Shown here one piece after another: positions 1 through 7,510 of a DNA stretch of 16,824 nt (positions are counted from its first letter, which is position 1; every line of letters starts with the position of its first letter). The notes under the pieces were generated by a model. The model made no database searches. It was not told where the DNA came from and worked only from the letters and a program-made list of their open reading frames with translations. The stretch is from assembly GCA_964371655.1 (NCBI GenBank), contig CAYJOD010000118.1:1-16824 (forward strand), given 5' to 3'. The position numbers and the translations under genes were made by a program. The DNA comes from CAZGSN01 sp964371655 (GTDB taxonomy: Bacteria > Desulfobacterota > Binatia > HRBIN30).

Positions 1-5
1 GGTGA

Positions 6-70
6 TGCGGGAGAGGGGGTGCTTCCAAACACCGGCGCTGCTTGGGTTGCGGGCGGCAGCCCGCGCTGGG
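6..70. repeat. Dispersed intergenic repeat core, copy 1
   Basis: Positions 6-39 nearly match 14001-14034: both hold a GCGGGAGAGGGGGTGCTTCC core followed by AAACAC and GGCGC, with one or two differences. A second shared block, CCCGCGCTGGG, follows at 60-70 here and at 14045-14055 there. The stretch lies just upstream of psd and is non-coding. At the other site the core sits inside a complete inverted-repeat element (13898-14079). Here the end of the window hides any left arm. The match is seen directly; calling it a dispersed repeat family is inference from two copies. Confidence 0.6.
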
Positions 71-142
71 CCTGTCGAAGGGCGTATCGCATAGGATTCA
101 ACGAGGACGACGGCGACCACGGGAAGAGGTACGAGATCGCGC

Positions 143-811
143 GTGAATGACGGCAACGCAAATTCTCTCGTACGCTCATCGTCGCTGCCGCTGGCGCGCG
201 AGGGCTACCCTCTCATCGGTGCCGCGGGCGCGGTCACGGCGCTGTTCTTTCTAATCGGGTGGAAGATCCCGTTTCTTCTCGCGCTCCTCGTTTCGATCTT
301 CATTCTCCAATTCTTCCGCGATCCCGAACGCTCCGTCCCCAGCACGCCCGGAGTCATCGTCGCACCGGCGGACGGCCGCGTGATCAAGGTGGCCCGGGTT
401 CGTGACGACCGCTTTCTCAACGGCGACGTGACGATAGTGAGCATTTTCATGTCGCCGCTCAACGTCCACGTAAACCGCATCCCGTGCGACGGCCGCGTCG
501 TCGATGTGCGACACAAACCCGGTACCTTCTTCCGCGCCTACGCCGACAACGCCTCTCTCGACAACGAGCAGAACGCGGTGCTCCTCGAAGACGAGCAGGG
601 ACGCCGGATCGCGTTTGTGCAGATCGCCGGATTCGTCGCTCGACGGATTCTCTGCTATTTGGGCAAGGGTATGTCTGTCGTTCGCGGCGCGCGTTACGGG
701 ATGATCCGCTTTGGCTCACGAGTCGATATCTACCTGCCCCTGGAGGCCAACGTCCGCATTGCCGTTGGGGACAAGACCTACGGCGCGGAAACCGTGATTG
801 CACAATGGTAA
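143..811 (+). CDS. psd: Phosphatidylserine decarboxylase proenzyme (short, PSD-A type)
   Basis: Decarboxylates phosphatidylserine to phosphatidylethanolamine at the inner membrane. The 222-residue length fits the short PSD class. A hydrophobic N-terminal region (about residues 24-57) gives membrane association, followed by the typical FFRDPER segment (57-63), APADGRV (74-80) and NVHVNR (107-112). The self-cleavage site that creates the pyruvoyl cofactor is Gly191-Ser192 in RFGSR, so the chain should split into a long beta and a short alpha subunit. Translation starts at GTG 143, with AGAGG about a dozen bases upstream; no better start keeps the hydrophobic segment and a ribosome site. The stop overlaps the start of pssA (ATGGTAA), so the two genes are translationally coupled and carry out successive steps of PE synthesis. 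Confidence 0.95.
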   Translation: MNDGNANSLVRSSSLPLAREGYPLIGAAGAVTALFFLIGWKIPFLLALLVSIFILQFFRDPERSVPSTPGVIVAPADGRVIKVARVRDDRFLNGDVTIVSIFMSPLNVHVNRIPCDGRVVDVRHKPGTFFRAYADNASLDNEQNAVLLEDEQGRRIAFVQIAGFVARRILCYLGKGMSVVRGARYGMIRFGSRVDIYLPLEANVRIAVGDKTYGAETVIAQW

Positions 812-1680
812 GCGGTGACTTCGTACGCCGACTACGCGAACGCCCCGACGACGGCTCGATGCCGCTGCGCAAGGGCGTTTTTCTTCTGCCCAATCTGCTC
901 ACCACCTGCGGCCTCTTCGCCGGCTTCTTCTCGGTCATTGCCAGTGTCCGCGGCGACTACCAGCAGGCGGCCGTGGCTGTTCTCATCGCCAATGTGTTCG
1001 ATATTCTCGACGGGCGCGTGGCGCGCCTCACCAACACCTCGACCCGCTTCGGCATCGAATATGATTCGCTCGCCGATGTCATCGCCTTCGGCGTTGCCCC
1101 GGGAGTGCTGATCTATACGTGGGGTCTGGAGCAGTGGGGGACCATGGGTTGGCTGGCGGCGTCGACGTACGTCGCCTGCGGCGCGCTACGTTTGGCGCGC
1201 TTCAACGTCCAGTACGAAACCACCGAGAAACGCCATTTCCTCGGACTGCCGATCCCCGCTGCCGCGGAAGTCATCGCCTCGACGGTGCTGCTGCACTACT
1301 ACCTGGGCGGTGACGGTGAAGTCACCAAGAGGGTGACTCTGCTGCTGGTCACGTACGGCCTCGCCGGGCTCATGGTCAGCAACTTCAAGTACTTCAGCTT
1401 CAAGGAAGCCCAGCTGTTGCGCCGACAGCCGTTCCGAAGCCTGGTCGCGTTTGTCTTCCTGCTGACCCTGGTGACGTCCTTCCCCCAGGCGATGCTGTTT
1501 CTCGGCTTCGCGGCATACGCGGTGTCGGCACCGACACGTTGGCTTTATGTCCGCGGCAAGCGCGTCTACCTGCTCACCAATCGCGGCCAGCGCGCCGCTG
1601 AGCGCGCCAGGAACGCCGGTAGCTCCGAGGGTGTAGATTCGATCGACGGCCTCGGCAAACCGCCGCGCAACGCGGCGTAG
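805..1680 (+). CDS. pssA: CDP-diacylglycerol--serine O-phosphatidyltransferase
   Basis: Makes phosphatidylserine from CDP-diacylglycerol and L-serine, supplying the substrate for the upstream psd product. The CDP-alcohol phosphotransferase signature is complete: D69-G70-x2-A73-R74-x8-G83-x3-D87-x3-D91 (DGRVARLTNTSTRFGIEYDSL onward), where the Asp residues bind metal and act in catalysis. Several hydrophobic segments follow, as expected for an integral membrane enzyme. The open frame extends far upstream, but that part overlaps psd in another frame. ATG 805, inside the psd stop (ATGGTAA), gives a 291-residue protein starting MVSGDFVRRL. A later ATG at residue 19 is possible. The last codons form a GC-rich hairpin (1661-1677). 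Confidence 0.94.
   Translation: MVSGDFVRRLRERPDDGSMPLRKGVFLLPNLLTTCGLFAGFFSVIASVRGDYQQAAVAVLIANVFDILDGRVARLTNTSTRFGIEYDSLADVIAFGVAPGVLIYTWGLEQWGTMGWLAASTYVACGALRLARFNVQYETTEKRHFLGLPIPAAAEVIASTVLLHYYLGGDGEVTKRVTLLLVTYGLAGLMVSNFKYFSFKEAQLLRRQPFRSLVAFVFLLTLVTSFPQAMLFLGFAAYAVSAPTRWLYVRGKRVYLLTNRGQRAAERARNAGSSEGVDSIDGLGKPPRNAA
1661..1677 (+). other. GC hairpin at the end of pssA
   Basis: CGCCGCG, loop CAA, CGCGGCG: a perfect 7-bp stem ending directly before the TAG stop. No T-run follows, so it does not meet intrinsic-terminator criteria. It may slow 3' decay or be chance in GC-rich sequence. Confidence 0.4.
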
Positions 1681-1735
1681 CGCGGTATCGTGGTTCCAAG
1701 CCACCACCCAGCATGGAGACAATCCGTGCCACTAC

Positions 1736-1749
1736 CAAACAAGTGTTTG
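1736..1749. promoter_or_regulatory. Palindrome in the P450 upstream region
   Basis: CAAACAAGTGTTTG is a 6-bp perfect inverted repeat with a two-base centre, lying about 135 bp before the P450 start in the 203-bp space after pssA. It could be an operator half of a regulator site, but no regulator gene is adjacent and the length is short enough for chance. A TTGACT at 1832-1837 and TAAAAT at 1858-1863 are promoter-like, but the 20-base spacing is too long to call a promoter. Confidence 0.2.
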
Positions 1750-1869
1750 TCCAGGCGCAACTTCGTGCTAGGCAAAGAAGTGTGATGGAAGTCGCCTTTT
1801 TCTCCTGACATAGTATGGCGGTGCGTGCCTGTTGACTGGCGCCGAGCTTTGTCACCCTAAAATAACTTT

Positions 1870-1874
1870 GGAGG
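1870..1874 (+). promoter_or_regulatory. Ribosome binding site of the P450 gene
   Basis: GGAGG nine bases before ATG 1884. It fixes the start of the P450 gene and suggests efficient translation. Confidence 0.8.
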
Positions 1875-1883
1875 TCTCTCCCG

Positions 1884-3095
1884 ATGCAATTCGATATTCT
1901 CGATCCGCAGCTCTACGCCGGTGATCCGTTCCCGGTTTATGCGTGGCTGCGTCACAACGCACCGGTCTATCGCGACGAGAAGAACAGCCTGTGGGTCGTT
2001 TCCAAATACGACGACGTTGCCTACGTTTCGAAGAACCCGAAGCTCTTTTGCTCGCGCTTCGGAGTCACCGCGGATGCGGACGTTCAGATCTCCATCGTCA
2101 CCATGGACGATCCGCGCCACAGCAAGCTGCGCTCCATCGTCAGCCGCGGCTTCACGCCGCGCATGGTGGCGATGCTGGAACCGCGCATGCGCCAGATTGT
2201 TCGTGAGTGCATCGACAGCATCGCCGACAGGGGCTCATGCGATTTCGTCAGCGACCTCGCGATTCCGGTACCCCTGCTCGTGATCGCCGAGATGATCGGT
2301 ATCCCGCCCGAGGACCGACAGGCCTTCTGGAGATGGTCCGACACCATGATTCTGGCCGCCGGCCAACAGAACAATCCGGAGATCCTCACCAACGCCATGG
2401 ACGCCTTCCAAGAGTACGCCGCTTACCTGCAAGGGATTTTTGAAGATCGGCGTAAGAACCCCAAGGACGACCTCGTCAGCATTCTGGTTGCGGCGCAAGG
2501 TGAAGGTCAACTGGTTGCCGACGGCGAGGACCTCAGCAACGACGAGCTCGTCATGTTCATGACCCTCCTGCTCGTCGCCGGTAACGAGACGACCCGTAAC
2601 GGCATGAGCGGCGGCATGCTGGTGTTGAGCGAGCATCCCGACGAGTACCGTCGCCTCATTGATCATCCCGAGCTGTTGCCGAGCGCGGTCGAAGAGATCC
2701 TACGCTGGGTCGCGCCGATCGTCGGCTTTCGCCGGACCGCGACCGAGGACACTAAGCTGCGCGGACAGACGATCCATGCCGGCGACAAGGTGCTGCTGCT
2801 GTATCAATCCGCCAACCGCGACGAAGATGTGTTCGCGGAGCCGAATCGCTTTCTGATCGACCGACAGCCGAACGACCATCTCGCCTTCGGTATCGGCACC
2901 CACTTCTGCCTCGGCGCCAACCTCGCCCGCATCGAGATACGCATCCTCTTCGAGGAGCTGCTGCGCCGCGTGCCCGATATCCAAGTTGCCCCGGGAGCGA
3001 AACCGGTGCGCACCCCGTCGCCCCTGGTGCGCGGCATTGCCAGCTTGCCGGTGGTGTTCACCCCGGAACGCCAGGCCGCCGTCGCCAGTGCGTGA
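1884..3095 (+). CDS. Cytochrome P450
   Basis: Soluble bacterial heme monooxygenase of 403 residues, the normal length for class I bacterial P450s. The I-helix oxygen-binding motif AGNETT is at 232-237, the K-helix ExxR is E271-x-x-R274, and the heme loop FGIGTHFCLG is at 335-344, with Cys342 as the iron ligand. There is no membrane anchor, so it is cytoplasmic and needs a separate ferredoxin and reductase, neither of which is in the window. Segments such as DPRHSKLRSIVSRGFTPRMV resemble the steroid/hydrophobic-substrate CYP groups (for example CYP142-like), but the substrate cannot be read from the sequence. A 203-bp gap and its own ribosome site suggest it is not part of the psd-pssA operon. 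Confidence 0.93.
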   Translation: MQFDILDPQLYAGDPFPVYAWLRHNAPVYRDEKNSLWVVSKYDDVAYVSKNPKLFCSRFGVTADADVQISIVTMDDPRHSKLRSIVSRGFTPRMVAMLEPRMRQIVRECIDSIADRGSCDFVSDLAIPVPLLVIAEMIGIPPEDRQAFWRWSDTMILAAGQQNNPEILTNAMDAFQEYAAYLQGIFEDRRKNPKDDLVSILVAAQGEGQLVADGEDLSNDELVMFMTLLLVAGNETTRNGMSGGMLVLSEHPDEYRRLIDHPELLPSAVEEILRWVAPIVGFRRTATEDTKLRGQTIHAGDKVLLLYQSANRDEDVFAEPNRFLIDRQPNDHLAFGIGTHFCLGANLARIEIRILFEELLRRVPDIQVAPGAKPVRTPSPLVRGIASLPVVFTPERQAAVASA

Positions 3096-3102
3096 CCCGC
3101 AT

Positions 3103-3285
3103 TTCTCGCCGAAGAATCACCGCAGAGACACCGAGGCACAGAGAAGACCTTGGATGGTTGGAAAAACCCACGACTTCGGCCGGAACAATTTCGCCCACCC
3201 TTGTGCTTCGGCGGAGGTGGAGTTGTTGTCAAAAATAGCTTCTTCTCCGCGCCTCTGCGTCTCTGCGGTGAAGTCTTGGTGAGAA
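3103..3285. repeat. 183-bp inverted-repeat element (CACCGCAGAG family), copy 1
   Basis: Two 43-base arms, 3103-3145 and 3243-3285, are imperfect reverse complements. The core 28 bases agree at 23 positions: CACCGCAGAGAC...GAGAA against the reverse complement of TTCTCC...GTCTCTGCGGTG. The outer part also pairs (TTCTCGCC against GGTGAGAA). The element occupies most of the space between the convergent P450 and DsbA-like genes. A related element of almost identical length is at 13898-14079, and one arm is at 16609-16640. There is no coding capacity, and an adjacent target duplication was not recognised. Confidence 0.8.
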
Positions 3286-3327
3286 GTCGAGCGCATCGTC
3301 GCGCCAAGGAATCCGCCCGCCTCGACT

Positions 3328-3939
3328 TCACTCCGTGAGCAGTCGTCGCACCCAACGGCGATAGGTTTCGGTAGGAAGGGCACCCATCGCGGCGGTATCG
3401 TTGTCGGCGGCGCGAACCGCAGGGACTCCGGTTACGCCGAGGCTGACGGCTTCGTTGTGTTGATCGAGGACGAGCTGCAAGATGGCGGGGTCTTCCGAGA
3501 CCTCGAATGCCTCGGCGGCAAGACCGGCCTCGACCCAGAGAGCCCGCAGCGTCTCCCTGTCCGTGATGTCGCGGTTCTCCGCGAAGTAGGCGCGGAACAG
3601 CCGTTCGTGCATGCGCCGAAAGGCGTCGCCGCCGATAGCGGCAGCGGCTTTGGCCACCAGCTGCGGCGGTACGCTGTGTGAAGGTGGCCCGGTATCGGTC
3701 GTCCACACACGAAAGCTGCCGGCATTGTCCTCCGCCGCCGGGCGCAGCCACGACTCCGTGTACTTGCGAAACTTCGCCAAGGTTCGATTCGGGTCCGGCT
3801 GCGGTCGCAGCAAGAACGCGCGCCACTCGATTTCCAGATCGTCGCCGAGCTCGTCTTGTAGGCGCCGCAAGCGCACCGCGGCGTTGAAACACCAGGGGCA
3901 GAGATAATCCGAGTAGGCGATCAATCGCGCTGGGCGCAT
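3328..3939 (-). CDS. DsbA/FrnE-like thioredoxin-fold oxidoreductase
   Basis: A 203-residue protein of the DsbA-like family (FrnE / 2-hydroxychromene-2-carboxylate isomerase branch). The N-terminal beta strand leads to a CPWC redox motif (C14-P-W-C17), and the cis-proline loop is GVTGVPAV with Pro173. The helical insertion between them has the right size. It lacks a signal peptide, so it is predicted to be cytoplasmic, unlike classical periplasmic DsbA. The start ATG (3937-3939 on the minus strand) is preceded by GAGGTAG at a good distance. Known relatives oxidise or reduce thiols, or isomerise glutathione-linked aromatic compounds; the two cysteines here favour a redox role. It lies downstream of the sulfotransferase gene on the same strand, separated by a hexamer inverted repeat. 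Fold call is secure, substrate unknown. Confidence 0.88.
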   Translation of the reverse strand: MRPARLIAYSDYLCPWCFNAAVRLRRLQDELGDDLEIEWRAFLLRPQPDPNRTLAKFRKYTESWLRPAAEDNAGSFRVWTTDTGPPSHSVPPQLVAKAAAAIGGDAFRRMHERLFRAYFAENRDITDRETLRALWVEAGLAAEAFEVSEDPAILQLVLDQHNEAVSLGVTGVPAVRAADNDTAAMGALPTETYRRWVRRLLTE

Positions 3940-3962
3940 GGCGGATCTACCTCGCCGTCATA

Positions 3963-4021
3963 AGGCATAGGCATAGGCTTAGGGAAGCTATCCACCACCG
4001 TCTAAGCCTATGCCTATGCCT
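3963..4021. repeat. Perfect 20-bp inverted repeat built of AGGCAT hexamers
   Basis: The left arm 3963-3982 (AGGCATAGGCATAGGCTTAG) is the exact reverse complement of 4002-4021, with a 19-base loop. Each arm is a run of 6-base units AGGCAT, AGGCAT, AGGCTT. It lies between the sulfotransferase stop and the DsbA-like start, both on the minus strand. No T-run follows on either strand. A single arm with the same AGGCNN period is at 5006-5029. Confidence 0.85.
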
Positions 4022-4068
4022 CTCTGAACTGCTCGTGTAGCGAGAGACCGCATCCGCCGCTCCCACCG

Positions 4069-4947
4069 TCACGCTGGCAAACGGATGGCCAACGGGTGCT
4101 CGCCCAGCGGCCACTCCAGCCCGAAGCGCTGCTTCAGGGCTTGCAGGTCGTCGTGCAGCAAGCCCTCCAGAAAACGCCGGTGTCGTTCGGGGATCTTTGA
4201 CGACTCCGTCGGGTTGACCGACTCGGTAACCGCCCTGGGGATGTAGCGTGGCTTCGCATCAACCCCGAGGAACTCCATGACCTCGACGAGCAGCTGTGCC
4301 GGGCGCATCGCCACGTCGTCGAATAGACATACCAACAGGTGTTGCTTGCGTAGGTGAGCCGCCCAGTTGTCGCAGTTGCGCACATACTGCGCGCAGCGGC
4401 GCTGGTACGCCTCGGAGAAGAAGTCGCGAAATTCGTCGTCGGAAACGTCGCCGAGCTTGCGCCCGCGGTTGCGCGCCAGGTCTTTCTTGGCGTGCGACCA
4501 GGCGCGGCCGATCGGATCGCGAATCATCAGAATCACTTTGATGTCCGGGTTCAGCGCCGTAATCTCGGCGATGACGTCGGCGTCGAGCGCCGCGTAGCTG
4601 GCGGTGGCTTCGCCACGGATACGCGGTCGATACAGAGCGCGATTCTGGCGCAAGCACATCGCCGTCTTCAGCAACCATCGCCACGGTGGGTCGCGGAAGA
4701 AGCGCAGATACCAGCCCAGATCGTTCGACTGAAACTTCGGATGATCCGGCGTCTTCAGACGGCTGAAGAAGAACAGCTCCTTGGGCTCGGAAAGAAAGAT
4801 CTGTGGATGGAAGCGTAGGTTGGCGTGCAGCCAAGTCGTCCCCGTTCGCTGTGGTCCGACGATCAAGAAGTCGGGGAAGCGTGCGCAATCCACCTCGCCG
4901 GCAACCTTCACATAGTGCAGCTGCTGCCTCAGACCCTCATCGATCAC
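4069..4947 (-). CDS. PAPS-dependent sulfotransferase family protein
   Basis: A 292-residue soluble sulfotransferase, predicted to move a sulfuryl group from PAPS to an unknown acceptor (carbohydrate or lipid). The 5'-phosphosulfate loop is VGPQRTGTTWL at 30-40. The 3'-phosphate motif is IRDP (142-145), followed by RAWSH with Ser151. GEATASY (112-118) and KELFFF (56-61) are typical of the NodH/heparan-type bacterial branch (Sulfotransfer_1/3). There is no signal peptide. The start is GTG 4947: an in-frame TGA lies at 4954-4956, so nothing longer is possible, and no strong ribosome site is seen. It may share a transcript with the DsbA-like gene downstream, although an inverted repeat separates them. 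Confidence 0.9.
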   Translation of the reverse strand: MIDEGLRQQLHYVKVAGEVDCARFPDFLIVGPQRTGTTWLHANLRFHPQIFLSEPKELFFFSRLKTPDHPKFQSNDLGWYLRFFRDPPWRWLLKTAMCLRQNRALYRPRIRGEATASYAALDADVIAEITALNPDIKVILMIRDPIGRAWSHAKKDLARNRGRKLGDVSDDEFRDFFSEAYQRRCAQYVRNCDNWAAHLRKQHLLVCLFDDVAMRPAQLLVEVMEFLGVDAKPRYIPRAVTESVNPTESSKIPERHRRFLEGLLHDDLQALKQRFGLEWPLGEHPLAIRLPA

Positions 4948-5005
4948 AGCGCGTCACTTAGCCTGAGGTCGGACACAAAACCACAGCCGTCGTAAGACAC
5001 AGACG

Positions 5006-5029
5006 AGGCGTAGGCTGAGGCTCAGGAGG
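5006..5029. repeat. Single AGGCNN hexamer array
   Basis: Four consecutive 6-base units, AGGCGT, AGGCTG, AGGCTC and AGGAGG, have the same period as the arms of the inverted repeat at 3963-4021. A weak opposite-strand partner (AGCCTGAG at 4960-4967) suggests a decayed second arm. It lies in the divergent gap between the sulfotransferase and the exported protein at 5076. Confidence 0.5.
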
Positions 5030-5075
5030 AACTTCGCTGGCATCGCTGCGTCAACGTGGCTAGAGTGGCGCGCCT

Positions 5076-6659
5076 ATGCCGCACGGCGGACGGATGTTGT
5101 GTCTGGTTGGGATCTTGCTCGTGCGCGTGGCGACGAGCGCGGCCCAGCCCGTGGTTATTGGCGACGCGAATTGCGACGGCAGTACCGATGCTCAGGACAT
5201 CGCGGCCGCGATCTCGCTCATTTTCCAGGGCTCGACCTCGTGTGCGACCGCCGATGTCAACGACGACACGATTATTTCCGCCGCCGACCTCACCGGCATC
5301 GTGCTCCACCTGTCACCGCTCGGGGTGACACCGACGACTACATCGACGTCGACACCGGAGCCGTCGACAGTGATGCCGACGGCAACGGCCACGCTCACTC
5401 CGCGCGCGGCTACCCCCACAAGCACGGTGTCGCCGACAGTCACCGCCTCGGGCACGTTAGAGCTCACGGCCACAGTAACGATCACCGGGACGATCGCGCC
5501 GTCGACAACGGCGACGCGCACGACGACGGCGCTGCCGAGCGCGACGCTGTCTCTCACTCCAACCATCACCACCTCCGCCACGGTGACGACGACGGCGACG
5601 CCGGAGGGAACCGCGACAAGAACCGCCAGTCCTACCCACACGTCTACGGTATCGCGAACGCCCACAATCAGCGCGACGGCCACGCGCACCCCGACTCCGA
5701 CGCGGACCAATACGGCGCCACCGAGCGACACGCCGACGCGTACCACGACACCGACACTTACCCTCAGTCAGACGCGCACGGCGACGCCAACGCAGACGCC
5801 CTCCTGGACGATGACGATCTCGCCCACGCAGTCGCCGACGCGCACCGTAACACCGACGCAGACGGCGACGCTGACACGAACCCAAACCCCGACGCGGACC
5901 AGTACGCGTACGCCGAGCAATACATGGACGCCGACGATCTCGCCGACACAGACGGTGACTCGAACGCCAACGCTGACGCGGACGATCACGCCGACGCCGA
6001 CGGTGACCTTGACGCCCACGGTGACGCGGACGCGCACCCCAAGCCGTACGCCGTCGCAGACACCGCTGGTGTCGCCGGGACCACAGATTACTTTCTTGGG
6101 GTTGGTGTCCGCCTCCAACCGCCTGCTCGATCCGGTGGATTCGCTGAACGGGGTCGCGGTCTACCAGCAACCAGCCGGGCTTGGTACGGGCTTCTTCATT
6201 GTCGCCGAAGCGAAGCCGGGTTCGAGCGGCCAATCTCCGGGACAGAGCCAGTTCACCAGTGCGCCTGGCGCTCGTCCCGACTTCCAGATTCTCTCCAACC
6301 GCGATCTCGGTTCCGGCGCTGGATTGGGTAGTGCGGCCGTCTGCGACACGACGCCGCCCAATGACGGCGGTGTCCCTGGCTTCGATCCGCCGGATTTCGA
6401 TCCGAGCTCACCGGAGGTCACCGACGCGCTCAATGACTTCGGATGTCGCTTTGCCAACAACACCTTCGACCCCTGTATCTTGGGCAGCGACGATAATCCG
6501 ACCTTCGCAAGTACAGCGTCGACGGTTGAGTTCTGTACCGGTGGGACCGTGAGCCGTACGCTTGCGTTCCCGACGGGCGATACCCTGCTCGTCCTCCAAT
6601 GGCGCGACACCGCCGGTAACATCGGCACACCGGCTCGCATCATCGTGCGCGTTCCATGA
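5076..6659 (+). CDS. Exported dockerin-like protein with long Thr-Pro linker and uncharacterised C-terminal domain
   Basis: A 527-residue predicted secreted protein. Residues 1-24 form a Sec signal peptide ending ATSAAQ. Two EF-hand-like dockerin loops follow: D30-A-N-C-D-G-S-T-D-A-Q-D41 and D60-V-N-D-D-T-I-I-S-A-A-D71, which should bind calcium. Residues about 84-332 are a low-complexity Thr/Pro/Ser linker with TxTPTxT units, probably extended and possibly O-glycosylated. The C-terminal part (about 336-527) is a folded domain beginning PQITFLGL and ending RDTAGNIGTPARIIVRV, with four Cys (423, 457, 467, 487). I recognise no named family for it. ATG 5076 is the first start after an in-frame TAG (5061-5063); Met7 is an alternative. 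No strong ribosome site is seen. The role is unknown, perhaps surface attachment or matrix binding. Confidence 0.85.
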   Translation: MPHGGRMLCLVGILLVRVATSAAQPVVIGDANCDGSTDAQDIAAAISLIFQGSTSCATADVNDDTIISAADLTGIVLHLSPLGVTPTTTSTSTPEPSTVMPTATATLTPRAATPTSTVSPTVTASGTLELTATVTITGTIAPSTTATRTTTALPSATLSLTPTITTSATVTTTATPEGTATRTASPTHTSTVSRTPTISATATRTPTPTRTNTAPPSDTPTRTTTPTLTLSQTRTATPTQTPSWTMTISPTQSPTRTVTPTQTATLTRTQTPTRTSTRTPSNTWTPTISPTQTVTRTPTLTRTITPTPTVTLTPTVTRTRTPSRTPSQTPLVSPGPQITFLGLVSASNRLLDPVDSLNGVAVYQQPAGLGTGFFIVAEAKPGSSGQSPGQSQFTSAPGARPDFQILSNRDLGSGAGLGSAAVCDTTPPNDGGVPGFDPPDFDPSSPEVTDALNDFGCRFANNTFDPCILGSDDNPTFASTASTVEFCTGGTVSRTLAFPTGDTLLVLQWRDTAGNIGTPARIIVRVP

Positions 6660-6821
6660 AGCCAACGAAACGTCTCGGAAATTACACGACGACGCACTAC
6701 GTAAGGGACAACAGGGGCAAAGGGATCAGCGGCAAAGCGAGGAAATCCGATGGTCGACATTTCTTCCCTCGGTCCCTGTGGCCCTACCCAGTTTGCGACC
6801 GTAGCGAGCTAAGTTTGAACG

Positions 6822-6827
6822 AAGGAG
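6822..6827 (+). promoter_or_regulatory. Ribosome binding site deciding start 6835
   Basis: AAGGAG with seven bases to ATG 6835. It makes ATG 6835 better than TTG 6829, which lies too close. ATG 6838 is also possible. Confidence 0.65.
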
Positions 6828-6834
6828 CTTGACC

Positions 6835-7275
6835 ATGATGTGGACTACCTGGGTCGCCGCGGCTGCGGCGCTGATTGCGGTCGCCGGATCGAAGATCGAA
6901 CCCCCTCCCGTCATCCTCGACCTCGGTCAGCTCAGGCCAACTCCTGCACCGACGCCGGAAGGGCTCCGCAAGCAGCGTCTGATCACCGTGATCACCGTGC
7001 GTAACAGTGCGGAAGGCGAATCGGTGGTCACCTTCGAAGCGAGCGACGTTGCCACCGGTGGCAAGGAGCGCGTGCGCACGTTGGCTTCGAAGAGTTACGC
7101 CTTGGGTAGCGACGACGAGAAGCCCGCCGTGAAGCCGCTCGGCGCCAAGATCGTGCGGCAGATCCGCGAGCTCGAGCGCGACATGTTGGAGTATGCCGAA
7201 CAAACCGGCCCGCCGAAGCAAACCGCGCCCGTCGAGTCGGGCGCGCGCGTGCTCGACAATCGACAGCCGCAGTAG
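6835..7275 (+). CDS. Small exported or membrane-anchored hypothetical protein
   Basis: A 146-residue protein that I do not recognise. The N-terminus MMWTTWVAAAAALIAVAGS is a short hydrophobic segment that could be a signal peptide or an anchor. A proline-rich stretch follows (EPPPVILDL and PTPAPTPEG). A basic/polar region with predicted strands (KQRLITVITVRNSAEGESVVTFEASDV, split here as KQRLITVITV and EGESVVTFEA) runs up to about residue 70, and an amphipathic, charged helix lies near IVRQIRELERDMLEYAEQ. There are no cysteines. ATG 6835 is chosen by the AAGGAG site seven bases upstream. It sits between two exported-protein genes on the same strand, 175 bp after the first. Existence is likely from its codon pattern and ribosome site; function is unknown. 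Confidence 0.7.
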   Translation: MMWTTWVAAAAALIAVAGSKIEPPPVILDLGQLRPTPAPTPEGLRKQRLITVITVRNSAEGESVVTFEASDVATGGKERVRTLASKSYALGSDDEKPAVKPLGAKIVRQIRELERDMLEYAEQTGPPKQTAPVESGARVLDNRQPQ

Positions 7276-7379
7276 GTGGCTACGGCAAGTGTCCCCGCGC
7301 ACGTCGCGGTACCCAGGCGGACGCATGCAATTCGTACCCCAAGAGCAGTAGCGCTCTCGGGCACCGCGCCCCCCTCGGG

Positions 7380-7442
7380 GGTTGATTCAAGACTGGCTGG
7401 GCGCGCAGCTGCGCGCCCTCTTCGGTCGGTCTTGAGACAACC
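7380..7442. repeat. Nested inverted repeat around a 20-bp perfect palindrome
   Basis: The centre 7399-7418 is the perfect palindrome GGGCGCGCAGCTGCGCGCCC. It is flanked by 14-base arms, 7380-7393 (GGTTGATTCAAGAC) and 7429-7442 (GTCTTGAGACAACC), which are reverse complements at 12 of 14 positions. No T-run follows, so this is not an ordinary terminator. Confidence 0.75.
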
Positions 7443-7510
7443 TCCCTCACACAGATCTCCGCGTCCGGCGGTCGCGGCCACCAACGCACATAGCTGCCGG
7501 CAATCGGCAA

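Noticed and set aside
484..804. N-terminal extension of PssA
   Set aside because: It lies inside psd in another frame and is Arg-rich; the real start is ATG 805.
1832..1863. Sigma-70 promoter for the P450 gene
   Set aside because: TTGACT and TAAAAT are 20 bases apart, and the start of transcription would fall in the ribosome site.
2804..3892. 362-residue minus-strand open frame
   Set aside because: It overlaps the P450 and the DsbA-like gene in another frame, is Arg-rich and has no domain; it is a shadow in GC-rich DNA.
3963..4021. Intrinsic terminator for the sulfotransferase gene
   Set aside because: The stem is strong, but no T-run follows on the minus strand and the arms are tandem hexamers.
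5192..5746. Val-Gly repeat proteins antisense to Thr-Pro linkers (also 11330-11770 and 11843-12364)
   Set aside because: They are reverse-complement readings of the ACN-CCN repeats, with no ribosome site and no folded domains.
5099..6331. 410-residue plus-strand frame rich in Asp, Ala and His
   Set aside because: It is the +2 reading of the Thr-Pro repeat DNA; signal peptide, dockerin loops and C-terminal domain are only in the 5076 frame.
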